Of a stretch of 64,000 nucleotides of DNA, positions 48,219 through 56,213 are shown piece by piece (positions within the stretch are counted from its first letter, which is position 1; every line of letters begins with the position of its first letter). The DNA comes from Cellulomonas sp. SLBN-39 (GTDB lineage: Bacteria > Actinomycetota > Actinomycetes > Actinomycetales > Cellulomonadaceae). Where the stretch lies: assembly GCF_006715865.1 (NCBI RefSeq), contig NZ_VFOA01000001.1:3100001-3164000 (forward strand). Direction: 5' to 3'. The notes beneath the pieces were generated by a model. The model saw nothing but the letters and a program-made list of their open reading frames with translations, was not told the DNA's origin and made no database searches. The translations under genes were made by a program, and so were the position numbers.

Positions 48219-48829
48219 CAGGCGCAGAGCGCCGGCATGCCGAGGGCGTTGCCCTGCAGCAGGTCGAACCGCAGCAGCCGGCACACGTCGACGAGGTCGG
48301 GCCCCGAGACGCGCTCGGCCACGAGGCGCGCGCCCCCGGACCGGGCGCGGTGAAGCCCGCGCGGCCCGAGCCGGTGCAGGTCGCGGCAGTCGACCTTGAC
48401 GTAGTCGGCCAGCGGCAGCATCGCGAGCTGCGCCGGGGTCCCCGTCCAGTCGTCGAGCGCGATCCGGTAGCCCGCGGCGCGCAGCGCGGCCAGGCCGTCG
48501 AGGACCGCGGCGTCGGCGTCGACGGTCTCGACGACCTCCAGCACGAGCCGGGTGTCCGGTGCGGGCAGCGGCAGCCCGCCCACGAGGAACGTCCGGGTGA
48601 CGTTGACGAACACCAGCGCGGTGCCGGCCGGTGGTCCGTCGTCGTAGAGCGCGGCCAGCACGTCCCGTGTGGCCAGGTCCTGGCGGGCGGGTTCCCACCG
48701 GTCGACGCCGGCGGGCAGCCCTTGCGCCGTGCGGTAGAGGTACTCGTGCCCGAGGAGCCTGCCGTCAGGGGTCCAGATGGGCTGCCGGGCGACGTGCCGA
48801 GGGCGGTGGGCCCTGGTGCGAGTGGTCAC
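48218..48829 (-). CDS. Stand-alone EAL-domain protein, catalytic residues retained
   Basis: 203 residues, essentially one EAL domain of the YuxH type without GGDEF or HDOD partners. Residues of c-di-GMP phosphodiesterases are in place: E29 (GHEYLYR, the EAL position), N76 (VFVNV), E98 (LVLEVVE), D126-D127 (ALDDW), K145 (DYVKVD), E172 (LVAERV) and Q192 (LLQGN). The DDFG loop is altered to DDWTG. It is therefore possibly an active c-di-GMP hydrolase. It is downstream of and clearly paralogous to the next EAL gene. GTG 48829 has only a weak AGG ribosome site. Confidence 0.8.
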   Translation of the reverse strand: MTTRTRAHRPRHVARQPIWTPDGRLLGHEYLYRTAQGLPAGVDRWEPARQDLATRDVLAALYDDGPPAGTALVFVNVTRTFLVGGLPLPAPDTRLVLEVVETVDADAAVLDGLAALRAAGYRIALDDWTGTPAQLAMLPLADYVKVDCRDLHRLGPRGLHRARSGGARLVAERVSGPDLVDVCRLLRFDLLQGNALGMPALCA

Positions 48830-48943
48830 ACCTGATGAGAGGGGGCGCCGGCCGGATCATGACGCCGCTGCCGCGTGCCAGTCATGGCGTTCACTCGTCC
48901 GAGTGCGTCCGGACGGGGTCCGCGTCGGCGGAGCAGGTGCCGC

Positions 48944-49669
48944 TCAGTGCCCGACGAGGCGGGCGTTCGCGCGGTCGAGCACACCGGCGCGCTCGATGAG
49001 GTTCCCCTGGAAGAGCGTGAAGCCGAGGTCGCGGGCGTGCGCGAGGGAGCTGCCCTGCTCCACGTACTCGGCGATGAGCAGCGCGCCGAACGACCGCGCG
49101 ACCCGGACCACGGGGTGCCCCTCGACGTCGAGGTCGCGGACGTCGACCTTGACGAAGTCGGCGTGGGGGAGCAGGCGGCGCTGCTCGGGGTGGTCGGCGA
49201 ACGACGGGACCGCGATCCGGAAGCCCTGCTCGCGCAGGCGCCGCAGCCCGGCGATGACCGTGCCGTCGATCTCGGTGGTCGTGCTGACCTCGATGACGAG
49301 GCGGTCGGGCCGGGGCGGCACGGGCAGGTCCCCGACGAGGTAGGCGCGGGGGCACCGGACGAACAGCAGCCGCCCGTGGGCGACGGACTCCAGGTCGGTC
49401 CTGCCGAAGGTCGCGCGCAGCACGTGCGCGGTGGCTCGCTCGTGGTCGAGCGCGCCCCACCGGCTGACGAGCTCGGGGTGGTGCCCGGGTGCGCGGTACG
49501 ACACCTGGTACGCGAAGGGGCGCCCGTGCGCGGAGTAGATGCCCTGGCGAGCGACGAGCACGGGCTCGTTCGAGACGTGCGTGGCCCAGGCGTCGCGCAG
49601 CTCCGCGGGGATCGCTGCGTCGACCGCCGCGCCCAGCTGCTCGAGCGCCGACCCGTGCTCCGATGTCAT
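48944..49669 (-). CDS. Degenerate EAL-domain protein
   Basis: 241 residues. About 45 N-terminal residues (MTSEHGSALEQLGAAVDAAIP) precede an EAL fold aligned end-to-end with the downstream gene. Most catalytic residues are changed: Q55 for the EAL Glu, R105 for the Asn, and P155-S156 for the Asp pair. E127, K174 and E201 remain. It should not hydrolyse c-di-GMP; a binding or sensing role, or partnership with its paralogue, is more likely. The ATG at 49669 is chosen because the longer frame has no conserved sequence. The start lies inside an inverted repeat. Confidence 0.8.
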   Translation of the reverse strand: MTSEHGSALEQLGAAVDAAIPAELRDAWATHVSNEPVLVARQGIYSAHGRPFAYQVSYRAPGHHPELVSRWGALDHERATAHVLRATFGRTDLESVAHGRLLFVRCPRAYLVGDLPVPPRPDRLVIEVSTTTEIDGTVIAGLRRLREQGFRIAVPSFADHPEQRRLLPHADFVKVDVRDLDVEGHPVVRVARSFGALLIAEYVEQGSSLAHARDLGFTLFQGNLIERAGVLDRANARLVGH

Positions 49670-49684
49670 GATGACTATGACATC
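49662..49684. promoter_or_regulatory. 8-bp inverted repeat covering the degenerate EAL start codon
   Basis: GATGTCAT-N7-ATGACATC. In the mRNA the right arm contains the start codon, so the hairpin could hide it. As DNA it could be an operator. It is an AT-rich island in the 188-nt divergent region shared with the peptide gene. Confidence 0.5.
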
Positions 49685-49857
49685 ACATCTTGGGGCTTGT
49701 GATCCCCCCCGTAGCGGGTGGAAAACTAGGGTCCGTCCCGTTCGCGGGAACCCGCCGGGCGGAAGGAGCGCGCCTGCGTGGTGCTCCACCGGCGTCGACG
49801 GTGCCCGAGGTGCCGTCGGCCGCTCGACCCCGATCGCAACGACAGGAGACCGTCACC
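49685..49857. promoter_or_regulatory. Promoter region and leader of the small peptide gene
   Basis: GTGGAAAACTAGGGT, with TAGGGT at 49727-49732 as the likely -10, is followed by a dyad GTTC-GCGG-GAAC (49740-49751) just after the probable transcription start. AGGAG at 49844-49848 serves the peptide ATG. No good -35 is visible. Confidence 0.45.
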
Positions 49858-49986
49858 ATGAAGAAGTCCCTCACCGCTGCACTCGCCGCCCTCGTCCTCG
49901 CAGGCTCGCTGGCCGCTGCCGCTCCCGCGGTCGCCGCGGGCTCGACGGTCCACGGCGGCATCGGGTGCTGCAAGAACGCCCTCTGA
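49858..49986 (+). CDS. Small secreted peptide precursor, 42 residues (candidate signal peptide pheromone)
   Basis: 42 residues. MKKS start, hydrophobic core (LTAALAALVLAGSLAAAA) and a PAVAA cleavage region give a textbook Sec signal peptide. Cleavage after residue 26 would leave about 16 residues, AGSTVHGGIGCCKNAL. The tail has adjacent cysteines and one lysine. AGGAG lies 9 nt before the ATG. Size and design match the pre-pro-peptides of RRNPP systems (Phr/PapR), where a C-terminal piece is re-imported and bound by an HTH-TPR receptor; such a receptor gene begins 160 nt downstream. It could instead be a tiny bacteriocin or a chance secreted peptide. I recognise no family. Confidence 0.7.
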   Translation: MKKSLTAALAALVLAGSLAAAAPAVAAGSTVHGGIGCCKNAL

Positions 49987-50131
49987 CCGAGCCCTCGGAC
50001 TGCCTCGCACCGGGTGCGGCCCGGCCCCGTCGGGTCGACGTCGCGCCCGGTGCGCGCCGCGTGGCACGCGGCTGATCCTGTGACTTTGCTGCAAGTTCGG
50101 CGTGGGGGATGTCTTCCGCGATCGTCACACG

Positions 50132-50137
50132 TAGAAT
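50132..50137 (+). promoter_or_regulatory. -10 hexamer for the HTH-TPR gene
   Basis: TAGAAT (the best -10 in the window), 8 nt before the ATG at 50146. Upstream, TTGC-T-GCAA at 50086-50094 is a possible regulator site. No Shine-Dalgarno. Confidence 0.6.
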
Positions 50138-50145
50138 GACCGACC

Positions 50146-51471
50146 ATGACGACTATCGGTGACCGTGTGCGCGAGTCGCGGCTGGCGGCCGGGCTCTCCC
50201 AGACCGCCCTCGCCGGCGAGGCCTTCTCACCCAGCTACATCTCGCTCATCGAGGCCGGGCACCGCGACCCGACCGACTCGGCGCTGACCGTGCTGGCCGA
50301 GCGGCTCGGCACGACGCTCGAGTACCTCAAGCACGGCGAGGACGGCCCGAACGAGGCCCGGACGCGCCTCGAGCTGGACTACGCGCGGCTCGACCTCGCG
50401 AACGGCGACGCCGCGGCCGCGGCCCGACGCATCGCCGAGCTCGACCTGAGCGTGGTCACCCCGACCCTGCGGGTCGACGCCCTCGCCACGCTCGCCCGCG
50501 CGCACGAGCTGTCCGGCGAGCTCGAGGACGCGATCGGGCTCCTCGAGCCGCTCCTCGCCGAGACGCAGGGGCGGGCGGACCACCTGCGCTCGGCCTCGAT
50601 CGCCATGGCGCTGGTGGGGTGCTACCTCGAGGCCGGCGACCTGCACCGCGCGGTCGAGGTCGGCGAGCACCAGGTCGAGGCCCTCGACCGCGCCGACCTG
50701 GTCGGCACCGACGAGCACCTGCGCCTGGCGTCCACCGTGCTGTGGGCGTACGTGGAGCGCGGCGACCTGCTGTACGCGACGCACCGGGCCGCCGAGCTCG
50801 TGCGGCTCGCGGAGTCGCTCGGTACCCCGCGCGGGCGCGGGAGCGTGTACTGGAACGCGGCGTTCGTCGCCGAGCAGCGCCGCGACTACGACCTGGCGCA
50901 GCGCTACACCGAGCGCGCCCTCGCGCTGCTCTCCGAGGGTGAGCCCGACCGCGACCTGCCGCGTCTACGACTGAACTACGCCTGGCTGCTGCTGCGGTCC
51001 GAGCCCGCCGAGCCCCAGGCGGCGCTCGACCAGATCCGGCTCGCGGAGCCGGGGCTGCGGGCCATCGCGTCGATCCTCGACACCGCGCGCCTGCTCGTCG
51101 AGCGGTCCCGCGCGCACCTGCTGCTCGACGACGCGGAGGCGGCGGAGCGCGACGCGCGCGACGCGCTCACGGTCCTCGGCACCGGGCCCCGGTCGGCGGC
51201 GGCGATGGCGCGTATCGCGCTCGGCGACGTGCTGGCGGCCCGGGGCGACCTCACGGGCGCTGCGGCCGAGTTCGGCTCCGCGGCGGACCTGCTCGGCATG
51301 ATGTCCGCGTCCCGCCAGTCGGCCGCCGTGTGGCGCGACCTCGGCGACCGCTACCTGCGCCACGGCGACGCCGAGGCGGCCGCGCGGGCCTTCGACCGGG
51401 CGCTGCGCGAGGCCGGGTTCCGGGCGTCGGCCCCCGCGGGCGCGCCGCACGAGACCTGGTCGATCGGCTGA
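50146..51471 (+). CDS. XRE-family HTH regulator with TPR sensor domain (RRNPP-like)
   Basis: 441 residues. A Cro/C1-type HTH spans residues about 5-62 (GDRVRESRLAAGLSQTALAG, SYISLIEAGHRDPTDSALT, LAERLGTTLEYL). The rest is all-helical with TPR pairs, for example DALATLARAHELSGELEDAIGLL, VLWAYVERGDLLYATHRA, NAAFVAEQRRDYDLAQRYTE and WRDLGDRYLRHGDAEAAARAF. HTH plus C-terminal TPR is the architecture of peptide-pheromone receptors (PlcR, Rgg, PrgX, Rap relatives), though at 441 residues it is longer than the Firmicutes members (about 300). It lies just behind the secreted peptide gene, has its own promoter, and is followed by strong terminators. Confidence 0.88.
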   Translation: MTTIGDRVRESRLAAGLSQTALAGEAFSPSYISLIEAGHRDPTDSALTVLAERLGTTLEYLKHGEDGPNEARTRLELDYARLDLANGDAAAAARRIAELDLSVVTPTLRVDALATLARAHELSGELEDAIGLLEPLLAETQGRADHLRSASIAMALVGCYLEAGDLHRAVEVGEHQVEALDRADLVGTDEHLRLASTVLWAYVERGDLLYATHRAAELVRLAESLGTPRGRGSVYWNAAFVAEQRRDYDLAQRYTERALALLSEGEPDRDLPRLRLNYAWLLLRSEPAEPQAALDQIRLAEPGLRAIASILDTARLLVERSRAHLLLDDAEAAERDARDALTVLGTGPRSAAAMARIALGDVLAARGDLTGAAAEFGSAADLLGMMSASRQSAAVWRDLGDRYLRHGDAEAAARAFDRALREAGFRASAPAGAPHETWSIG

Positions 51472-51500
51472 CGTCGCCCGCACCACGGTCACCGACGCCG

Positions 51501-51545
51501 CAGGCCCCGTCGCCCACCCGGGCGGGCGGGGCCTGTGCGCGTCTG
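51501..51545. terminator. First hairpin after the HTH-TPR gene
   Basis: Arms CAGGCCCCG (51501-51509) and CGGGGCCTG (51537-51545) enclose an inner GC stem. Confidence 0.7.
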
Positions 51546-51572
51546 CCTTCGCACGGGGCAGGGCGGGCAGCA

Positions 51573-51607
51573 CGAAGGGCGCCACCCTGACGGGGTGGCG
51601 CCCTTCG
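51573..51607. terminator. Second, stronger hairpin, shared with rpsT
   Basis: A perfect 15-bp stem (51573-51587 with 51593-51607) and 5-nt loop lie between the convergent HTH-TPR and rpsT genes. Confidence 0.85.
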
Positions 51608-51688
51608 GCACTGCTGGTCGTGATGCCGTCACGGGCGGTGGAAGCGCACGGGACGGGGTGCGCGGCCGACGGGGGCCGCGCGACGATC

Positions 51689-51949
51689 TCAGAGGCTGCT
51701 GACCGACTTCGCCAGGGCCGACTTCTTGTTCGCGGCCTGGTTGGTGTGGATGACACCCTTGGAGACGGCCTTGTCGAGCTTGCGCGTCGCGGCCTGGAGC
51801 GCCGTGCCGGCCGCGTCCTTGTCACCGGCGGCGACGGCCTCGCGGACGCGTCGGACGTACGTCTTCAGCTCCGACTTGACGGCCTTGTTGCGCAGGCGCG
51901 CCTTCTCGTTGGTGCCGATGCGCTTGATCTGGGACTTGATGTTCGCCAC
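51689..51949 (-). CDS. rpsT: 30S ribosomal protein S20 (bS20)
   Basis: 86 residues beginning [26 protein letters not shown] and ending [13 protein letters not shown], standard bS20 with alternating basic helices that bind 16S rRNA. GTG 51949 is used; AGAG about 8 nt upstream is the ribosome site. It is monocistronic and separated from its neighbours on both sides. Confidence 0.97.
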   Translation of the reverse strand: MANIKSQIKRIGTNEKARLRNKAVKSELKTYVRRVREAVAAGDKDAAGTALQAATRKLDKAVSKGVIHTNQAANKKSALAKSVSSL

Positions 51950-52093
51950 GTGTGGACTCTCTGGTGTGTTCGCCGAAGCGTTCGGAACAGGTCGTAGAGG
52001 GCGGCGCAGCGCCTGGACTGGGGCGTGGGGACACCCGTGCAAATGGCCTGCGCCTGTGCCCGCCGACCCCGGGCGGACACGCGGGTCAAGATC

Positions 52094-52684
52094 CTACCAG
52101 CCGTGCAGCCGGCCGGCCGCCTCGACGACCTCGTCGAAGACGGCACGGTCGAGCGCCGCGCCCTCCCGCCGCACCGCGGTCCGGTCGAGCCGCAGCACCC
52201 GGTCGAGGCGCACCTCGCTCGGTCGTCCGCGCGCGTCCCACCCGCCCGTGCCGACGTCCATCCAGGCGCGCCCCCAGCGGGCCTCGTCCGCGGCGTCACG
52301 GTCGTGGTCCTTGCTCGTGAGCATCAGGGCGACGAGCGTGCGGCCCTCGCGGGACAGCACCAGCACCGGTCGGTCCTTGCCCCGGGCCGGGTCGTCCTCG
52401 AACGCGACCCAGGCCCACACGACCTCGCCCGGGTCGGGCTCGCCGTCCGCGCGCGGGGCGTACGCGGGGCGCACCGTCGCGCCTGCACCCGCACCGGCCG
52501 GCGGTGCAGGGCGAGCACCCGACCCTGCCGGTCGGCCGGCGCGCGCGGGCCGACCCCGGGGCGGGGCCGGCTGCGGCGCCCCTGTGCCGCCTGACCCGCC
52601 CGCACCGCGGGGTCGACCCGTCACGGCGCCCAGGAGCCCCCGGAGGACGTCACGAAGAACCGCCGACCATCCGCGCTCTGCCAC
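52094..52684 (-). CDS. PemK/MazF-like (type II toxin fold) protein, solo
   Basis: 196 residues. An about 85-residue Ala/Gly/Pro/Arg-rich N-terminus is followed by a PemK/MazF-type domain (about 85-195): PDPGEVVWAWVAFEDDPARGKDRPVLVLSREG, then LVALMLTSKDHD and the C-terminal strand SEVRLDRVLRLDRTAVRREG. This fold often makes mRNA interferases, but no antitoxin gene lies beside it and the family includes many stand-alone actinobacterial proteins of unknown role. GTG 52684 has TAGGGT 6 nt upstream (52691-52696), a leaderless arrangement back-to-back with the next gene. Confidence 0.8.
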   Translation of the reverse strand: MAERGWSAVLRDVLRGLLGAVTGRPRGAGGSGGTGAPQPAPPRGRPARAGRPAGSGARPAPPAGAGAGATVRPAYAPRADGEPDPGEVVWAWVAFEDDPARGKDRPVLVLSREGRTLVALMLTSKDHDRDAADEARWGRAWMDVGTGGWDARGRPSEVRLDRVLRLDRTAVRREGAALDRAVFDEVVEAAGRLHGW

Positions 52685-52690
52685 GCCCGC

Positions 52691-52696
52691 ACCCTA
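52691..52696 (-). promoter_or_regulatory. -10 hexamer for leaderless PemK-like gene
   Basis: TAGGGT on the minus strand, 6 nt before the GTG at 52684. Confidence 0.55.
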
Positions 52697-52730
52697 GCCG
52701 CCACGTAACGCGACGTTGACACGCGACGAC

Positions 52731-52736
52731 TACGGT
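52731..52736 (+). promoter_or_regulatory. -10 hexamer for the ATP-grasp operon
   Basis: TACGGT, 7 nt before the ATG at 52744. Confidence 0.55.
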
Positions 52737-52743
52737 GACCTGC

Positions 52744-54330
52744 ATGGCGGACCTGTTCGACGACTACCCGGCAGGGCCGGCCTGGGACGAGATGATCGGC
52801 CCGGACGGCGACGTCCACGCGGCCTACCGGCACGTGCACCGTGCCCTGGCGACGCTCTCCGACGGCGAGCTGCGCGCCCGCGCCGACACCCTCGCCCGCT
52901 CCTACCTCACGCAGGGCGTGACATTCGACTTCGCCGGCGAGGAACGCCCGTTCCCGCTCGACGTCGTGCCCCGCGTCCTCGGCGGCGACGAGTGGGAGCA
53001 CGTCGCCCCCGGCGTCTCGCAGCGCGTGCGCGCCCTGGAGGCGTTCCTCGCCGACGTCTACGGCGCGCAGAAGGCGGTCGCGGACGGGGTCGTCCCGCGC
53101 TCGGTCATCGTCTCCTCCACCCACTTCCACCGCGCCGTCCGGGGCGTGCAGCCGCCCAACGGTGTCCGCGTGCACGTCTCCGGCATCGACCTCGTGCGCG
53201 ACTCCCTCGGCGGGTGGCGCGTGCTGGAGGACAACGTGCGGGTGCCCTCGGGCGTCAGCTACGTGCTGTCGAACCGCCGCGCCATGGCCCAGACGTTCCC
53301 CGAGCTGTTCGCGACGCTGCGGATCCGCCCCGTCGTCGACTACTCCCGCCGCCTGCTCTCGGCGCTGATGGCCGCGGCCCCGCCCGGCGTCGACGACCCG
53401 ACCGTCGTCGTGCTGACCCCCGGGGTCTTCAACAGCGCCTACTTCGAGCACTCCCTCCTGGCCCGGACGATGGGCGTCGAGCTCGTCGAGGGCCGCGACC
53501 TGTTCTGCGCCGGCGGCCGCGTGTGGATGCGCACCACGCAGGGTCGGCGCCGCGTCGACGTGATCTACCGCCGCGTCGACGACGAGTTCCTCGACCCCGT
53601 GGTGTTCCGCTCCGACTCGCTGCTGGGCTGCCCGGGCCTCATGACCTGCGCACGCCTGGGCAACGTGACCATCGCCAACGCCGTGGGCAACGGCGTCGCC
53701 GACGACAAGCTGCTGTACACGTACGTGCCGGACCTCATCCGGTACTACCTGCACGAGGAGCCGATCCTGCCCAACGTCGACACGTGGCGCCTGGAGGACC
53801 CCGGTGCGCTCGAGGAGGTCCTCGACCGGCTCGACGAGCTCGTGGTCAAGCCCGTCGACGGCTCGGGCGGCAAAGGCCTGGTGGTCGGCCCGCGCGCGAG
53901 CCGCGCCGAGCTCGACACCCTGCGCGACCGGCTGCGCGCCGACCCGCGCGGCTGGATCGCCCAGCCCGTCGTCCAGCTCTCGACCGTGCCCACCCTCGTC
54001 GAGGACGGGCTGCGTCCCCGGCACGTCGACCTGCGCCCCTTCGCGGTCAACGACGGCGACAACGTCTACGTCCTGCCGGGCGGGCTCACGCGCGTCGCGC
54101 TGCCCGAGGGCCAGCTCGTCGTCAACTCCTCCCAGGGCGGCGGCTCGAAGGACACGTGGGTGCTCGGCGGCCGGGTGCCGCGGCGCGCCCAGGCGCAGGC
54201 CGGCGGGCAGTCGCTGCCGCAGGCGGTGCCCAAGGACGCGGCCGTGCCCATCGACGCGAACCCCGACGACGTGCGGGTGCAGGTCATGCAGCAGCAGCAG
54301 CAACGGGTGGACGGGGGTGCGACGTGCTGA
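52744..54330 (+). CDS. Circularly permuted ATP-grasp protein (DUF404/407 type)
   Basis: 528 residues of the circularly permuted ATP-grasp type 2 family. Marks are ERPFPLDVVPRVLGGDEWEH (about 60-80), VRVPSGVSYVLSNRR, VFRSDSLLGCPGL, NAVGNGVADDKLLY, and the ATP-grasp core VVKPVDGSGGKGLVVGP (about 370-387). It is always found with alpha-E and transglutaminase-like proteins, as here. The system is thought to make or modify a peptide-like product, but its chemistry is not established. The leaderless ATG start is 7 nt after TACGGT. Confidence 0.92.
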   Translation: MADLFDDYPAGPAWDEMIGPDGDVHAAYRHVHRALATLSDGELRARADTLARSYLTQGVTFDFAGEERPFPLDVVPRVLGGDEWEHVAPGVSQRVRALEAFLADVYGAQKAVADGVVPRSVIVSSTHFHRAVRGVQPPNGVRVHVSGIDLVRDSLGGWRVLEDNVRVPSGVSYVLSNRRAMAQTFPELFATLRIRPVVDYSRRLLSALMAAAPPGVDDPTVVVLTPGVFNSAYFEHSLLARTMGVELVEGRDLFCAGGRVWMRTTQGRRRVDVIYRRVDDEFLDPVVFRSDSLLGCPGLMTCARLGNVTIANAVGNGVADDKLLYTYVPDLIRYYLHEEPILPNVDTWRLEDPGALEEVLDRLDELVVKPVDGSGGKGLVVGPRASRAELDTLRDRLRADPRGWIAQPVVQLSTVPTLVEDGLRPRHVDLRPFAVNDGDNVYVLPGGLTRVALPEGQLVVNSSQGGGSKDTWVLGGRVPRRAQAQAGGQSLPQAVPKDAAVPIDANPDDVRVQVMQQQQQRVDGGATC

Positions 54331-55253
54331 GCCGCATCGCGGAGTCGCTGTTCTGGATCGGGCGCTACGTCGAGCGGGCGGACGACACCGCACGCCTGCT
54401 CGACGTCCACGTGCAGATCCTGCTCGAGGATCCCTGGGCCGAGGAGGACCTCGCCTGCCGCTCCCTGCTGTCCGTCATGGACCGCCCCGCGCCCGCGTCC
54501 GAGGTCGTCGTCGGGCGCGAGCAGGTGCTCGACGTGCTCGCGTACGACCGGTACTCCCCGTCGTCGATCGCCGGCGCGCTCGTCTCCGCGCGGGAGAACG
54601 CGCGCCGCGCCCGCGAGATCGTCTCGACCGAGCTGTGGGAGTGCCTCAACACCACCTGGAACCAGCTCCCGTCGCACATGCGCCCGGCCCGCGCGCACGA
54701 CTACTTCGGGTGGGTCCGCGAGCGCGCGTCCGTCGTCGCCGGGATCATGGACTCGCAGACCTCGCGCGACGAGACCTGGCACTTCATGGTCCTGGGTCGC
54801 TCCATCGAGCGTGCCGACATGACCGCGCGCCTGCTCACCACCCGGGCGCTCGCGGGCTCCGCCGGTCCCTCGTGGGCGACGCTGCTGCGCTCGTGCGGTG
54901 CCCACGAGGCGTTCCTGCGCACGTACCGGGGCACGGCCTCCGACGAGCGCGCCGCCGGGTTCCTGCTGCTCGACCGGCTGTTCCCGCGGTCCATCGTCCA
55001 CGCGCTGCACCAGGCCGAGGCCTGCCTGACCGGCCTGGAGCCCGTCACCGACCGGGCGGGCGTCGACGACGCACGCCGTCACATCGGCCACGTGCGCACC
55101 AGCCTGGAGTACCGCCCCCTCATGGAGATCCTCGACGACCTGCCGCGCGAGATGGAGCGCGTGCAGCGCGCCTGCTCGGCCGCCTCCGACGCCGTCCGGG
55201 GCCGGTACTTCCCGTCCGGCTCGGCCACGACCTGGGTGGGGGAGGCGCTGTGA
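54324..55253 (+). CDS. Alpha-E domain protein (DUF403)
   Basis: 309 residues, all helical, with the conserved start [28 protein letters not shown] and, near residue 150, [28 protein letters not shown]. The family has conserved Glu/Arg helices and is invariably linked to the permuted ATP-grasp gene. GTG 54324 overlaps that gene by 7 nt, and the stop overlaps the transglutaminase gene by 4 nt, so the three are one translational unit. Confidence 0.92.
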   Translation: MLSRIAESLFWIGRYVERADDTARLLDVHVQILLEDPWAEEDLACRSLLSVMDRPAPASEVVVGREQVLDVLAYDRYSPSSIAGALVSARENARRAREIVSTELWECLNTTWNQLPSHMRPARAHDYFGWVRERASVVAGIMDSQTSRDETWHFMVLGRSIERADMTARLLTTRALAGSAGPSWATLLRSCGAHEAFLRTYRGTASDERAAGFLLLDRLFPRSIVHALHQAEACLTGLEPVTDRAGVDDARRHIGHVRTSLEYRPLMEILDDLPREMERVQRACSAASDAVRGRYFPSGSATTWVGEAL

Positions 55254-56092
55254 GCCGCCTGCGGATCGTGCACACGTCGTCGTTCCGGTACCCCTCGCCG
55301 GTGACCGCGTCGTACAACGAGGCCCGGATGACCCCGGTGTCCCAGCCCGGGCAGAGCGTCGTCGAGACCCGCGTCGACATCCAGCCGCAGACCTGGTCGC
55401 ACGACTACCGCGACTACTGGGGCACCCAGGTCACGGCCTTCGAGGTGCTCGCACCCCACCAGGCGCTGGTGCTCACCGCCGAGCACGTGGTCGACGTGAC
55501 CGACCGGCCCGGCACGCCGGTGCCCGGCACGTCCTGGGAGGTGCTGCGCGGGCCCGAGGTGCGCGACCGGCTGGCCGAGCACCTGGCGGACACCCCCACC
55601 ACGGCGCCGCCGGCCGAGGTGGTCGCGCTGGCCGCTGCCGCGGCCGAGGGGCTCGAGCCCGCCGAGGCCGCGGTCGCGGTGTGCCGGGCCCTGCGCGACC
55701 GGCTGGAGTACATCCCCGGCGTGACGACCGTGCACACGCCCGCCGCCGAGGCCTGGGAGGCCCGCACGGGCGTGTGCCAGGACATGGCGCACCTCGCCCT
55801 CGGTGCGCTGCGGTCCCTGGGCATCCCGGCCCGGTACGTCTCGGGGTACCTGCACCCCGCCCAGGACGCCGAGATCGGCACGACCGTCACGGGCGAGTCG
55901 CACGCCTGGGTCGAGTGGTGGGCGGGGGAGTGGACGGGGTACGACCCGACGAACCGGGTCCCTGCCGGCGAGCACCACGTGATCCTGGGGCGCGGGCGCT
56001 CGTACGACGACGTGCCGCCGCTGCGGGGCGTGTTCGCCGGCCCGCAGGCCGACGAGCTGGCCGTGGTGGTCCGCATCACCCGCGAGGCCTGA
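55250..56092 (+). CDS. Transglutaminase-like cysteine protease family protein
   Basis: 280 residues. The N-terminal bacterial-transglutaminase-like beta domain begins [24 protein letters not shown]. The core has the Cys-His-Asp triad in [11 protein letters not shown] (about 173), [10 protein letters not shown] (about 217) and WTGYDPTNR (about 230). It is probably a peptidase or amide-transferase acting with the ATP-grasp and alpha-E proteins. No signal peptide, so cytoplasmic. GTG 55250 overlaps the preceding stop. Confidence 0.93.
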   Translation: MSRLRIVHTSSFRYPSPVTASYNEARMTPVSQPGQSVVETRVDIQPQTWSHDYRDYWGTQVTAFEVLAPHQALVLTAEHVVDVTDRPGTPVPGTSWEVLRGPEVRDRLAEHLADTPTTAPPAEVVALAAAAAEGLEPAEAAVAVCRALRDRLEYIPGVTTVHTPAAEAWEARTGVCQDMAHLALGALRSLGIPARYVSGYLHPAQDAEIGTTVTGESHAWVEWWAGEWTGYDPTNRVPAGEHHVILGRGRSYDDVPPLRGVFAGPQADELAVVVRITREA

Positions 56093-56213
56093 GCCCGCCC
56101 CGGTCGCTCCCGCCCCGATCCGTCCCGCGCAGGTCCCTCTCCGCGCGCGCCCGCGTCGGCGCGCGGATCACGTCCTCCGGGGGAACCGACGCAGGGGGCC
56201 TGCGGGGCGGACG

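Noticed and set aside
48770..48943. A regulatory RNA between the two EAL genes
   Set aside because: The 114-nt gap shows no strong hairpin, no terminator and no promoter I can defend.
49690..49857. Longer in-frame start for the small peptide (about 98 residues)
   Set aside because: It would bury the signal peptide in the middle of the protein and cover the promoter region. The ATG at 49858 has AGGAG and a perfect signal-peptide N-terminus.
52716..52721. Perfect TTGACA before the ATP-grasp operon
   Set aside because: Its spacing to the TACGGT hexamer is only 9 nt, too short to be the matching -35, so I do not call it a paired promoter element.
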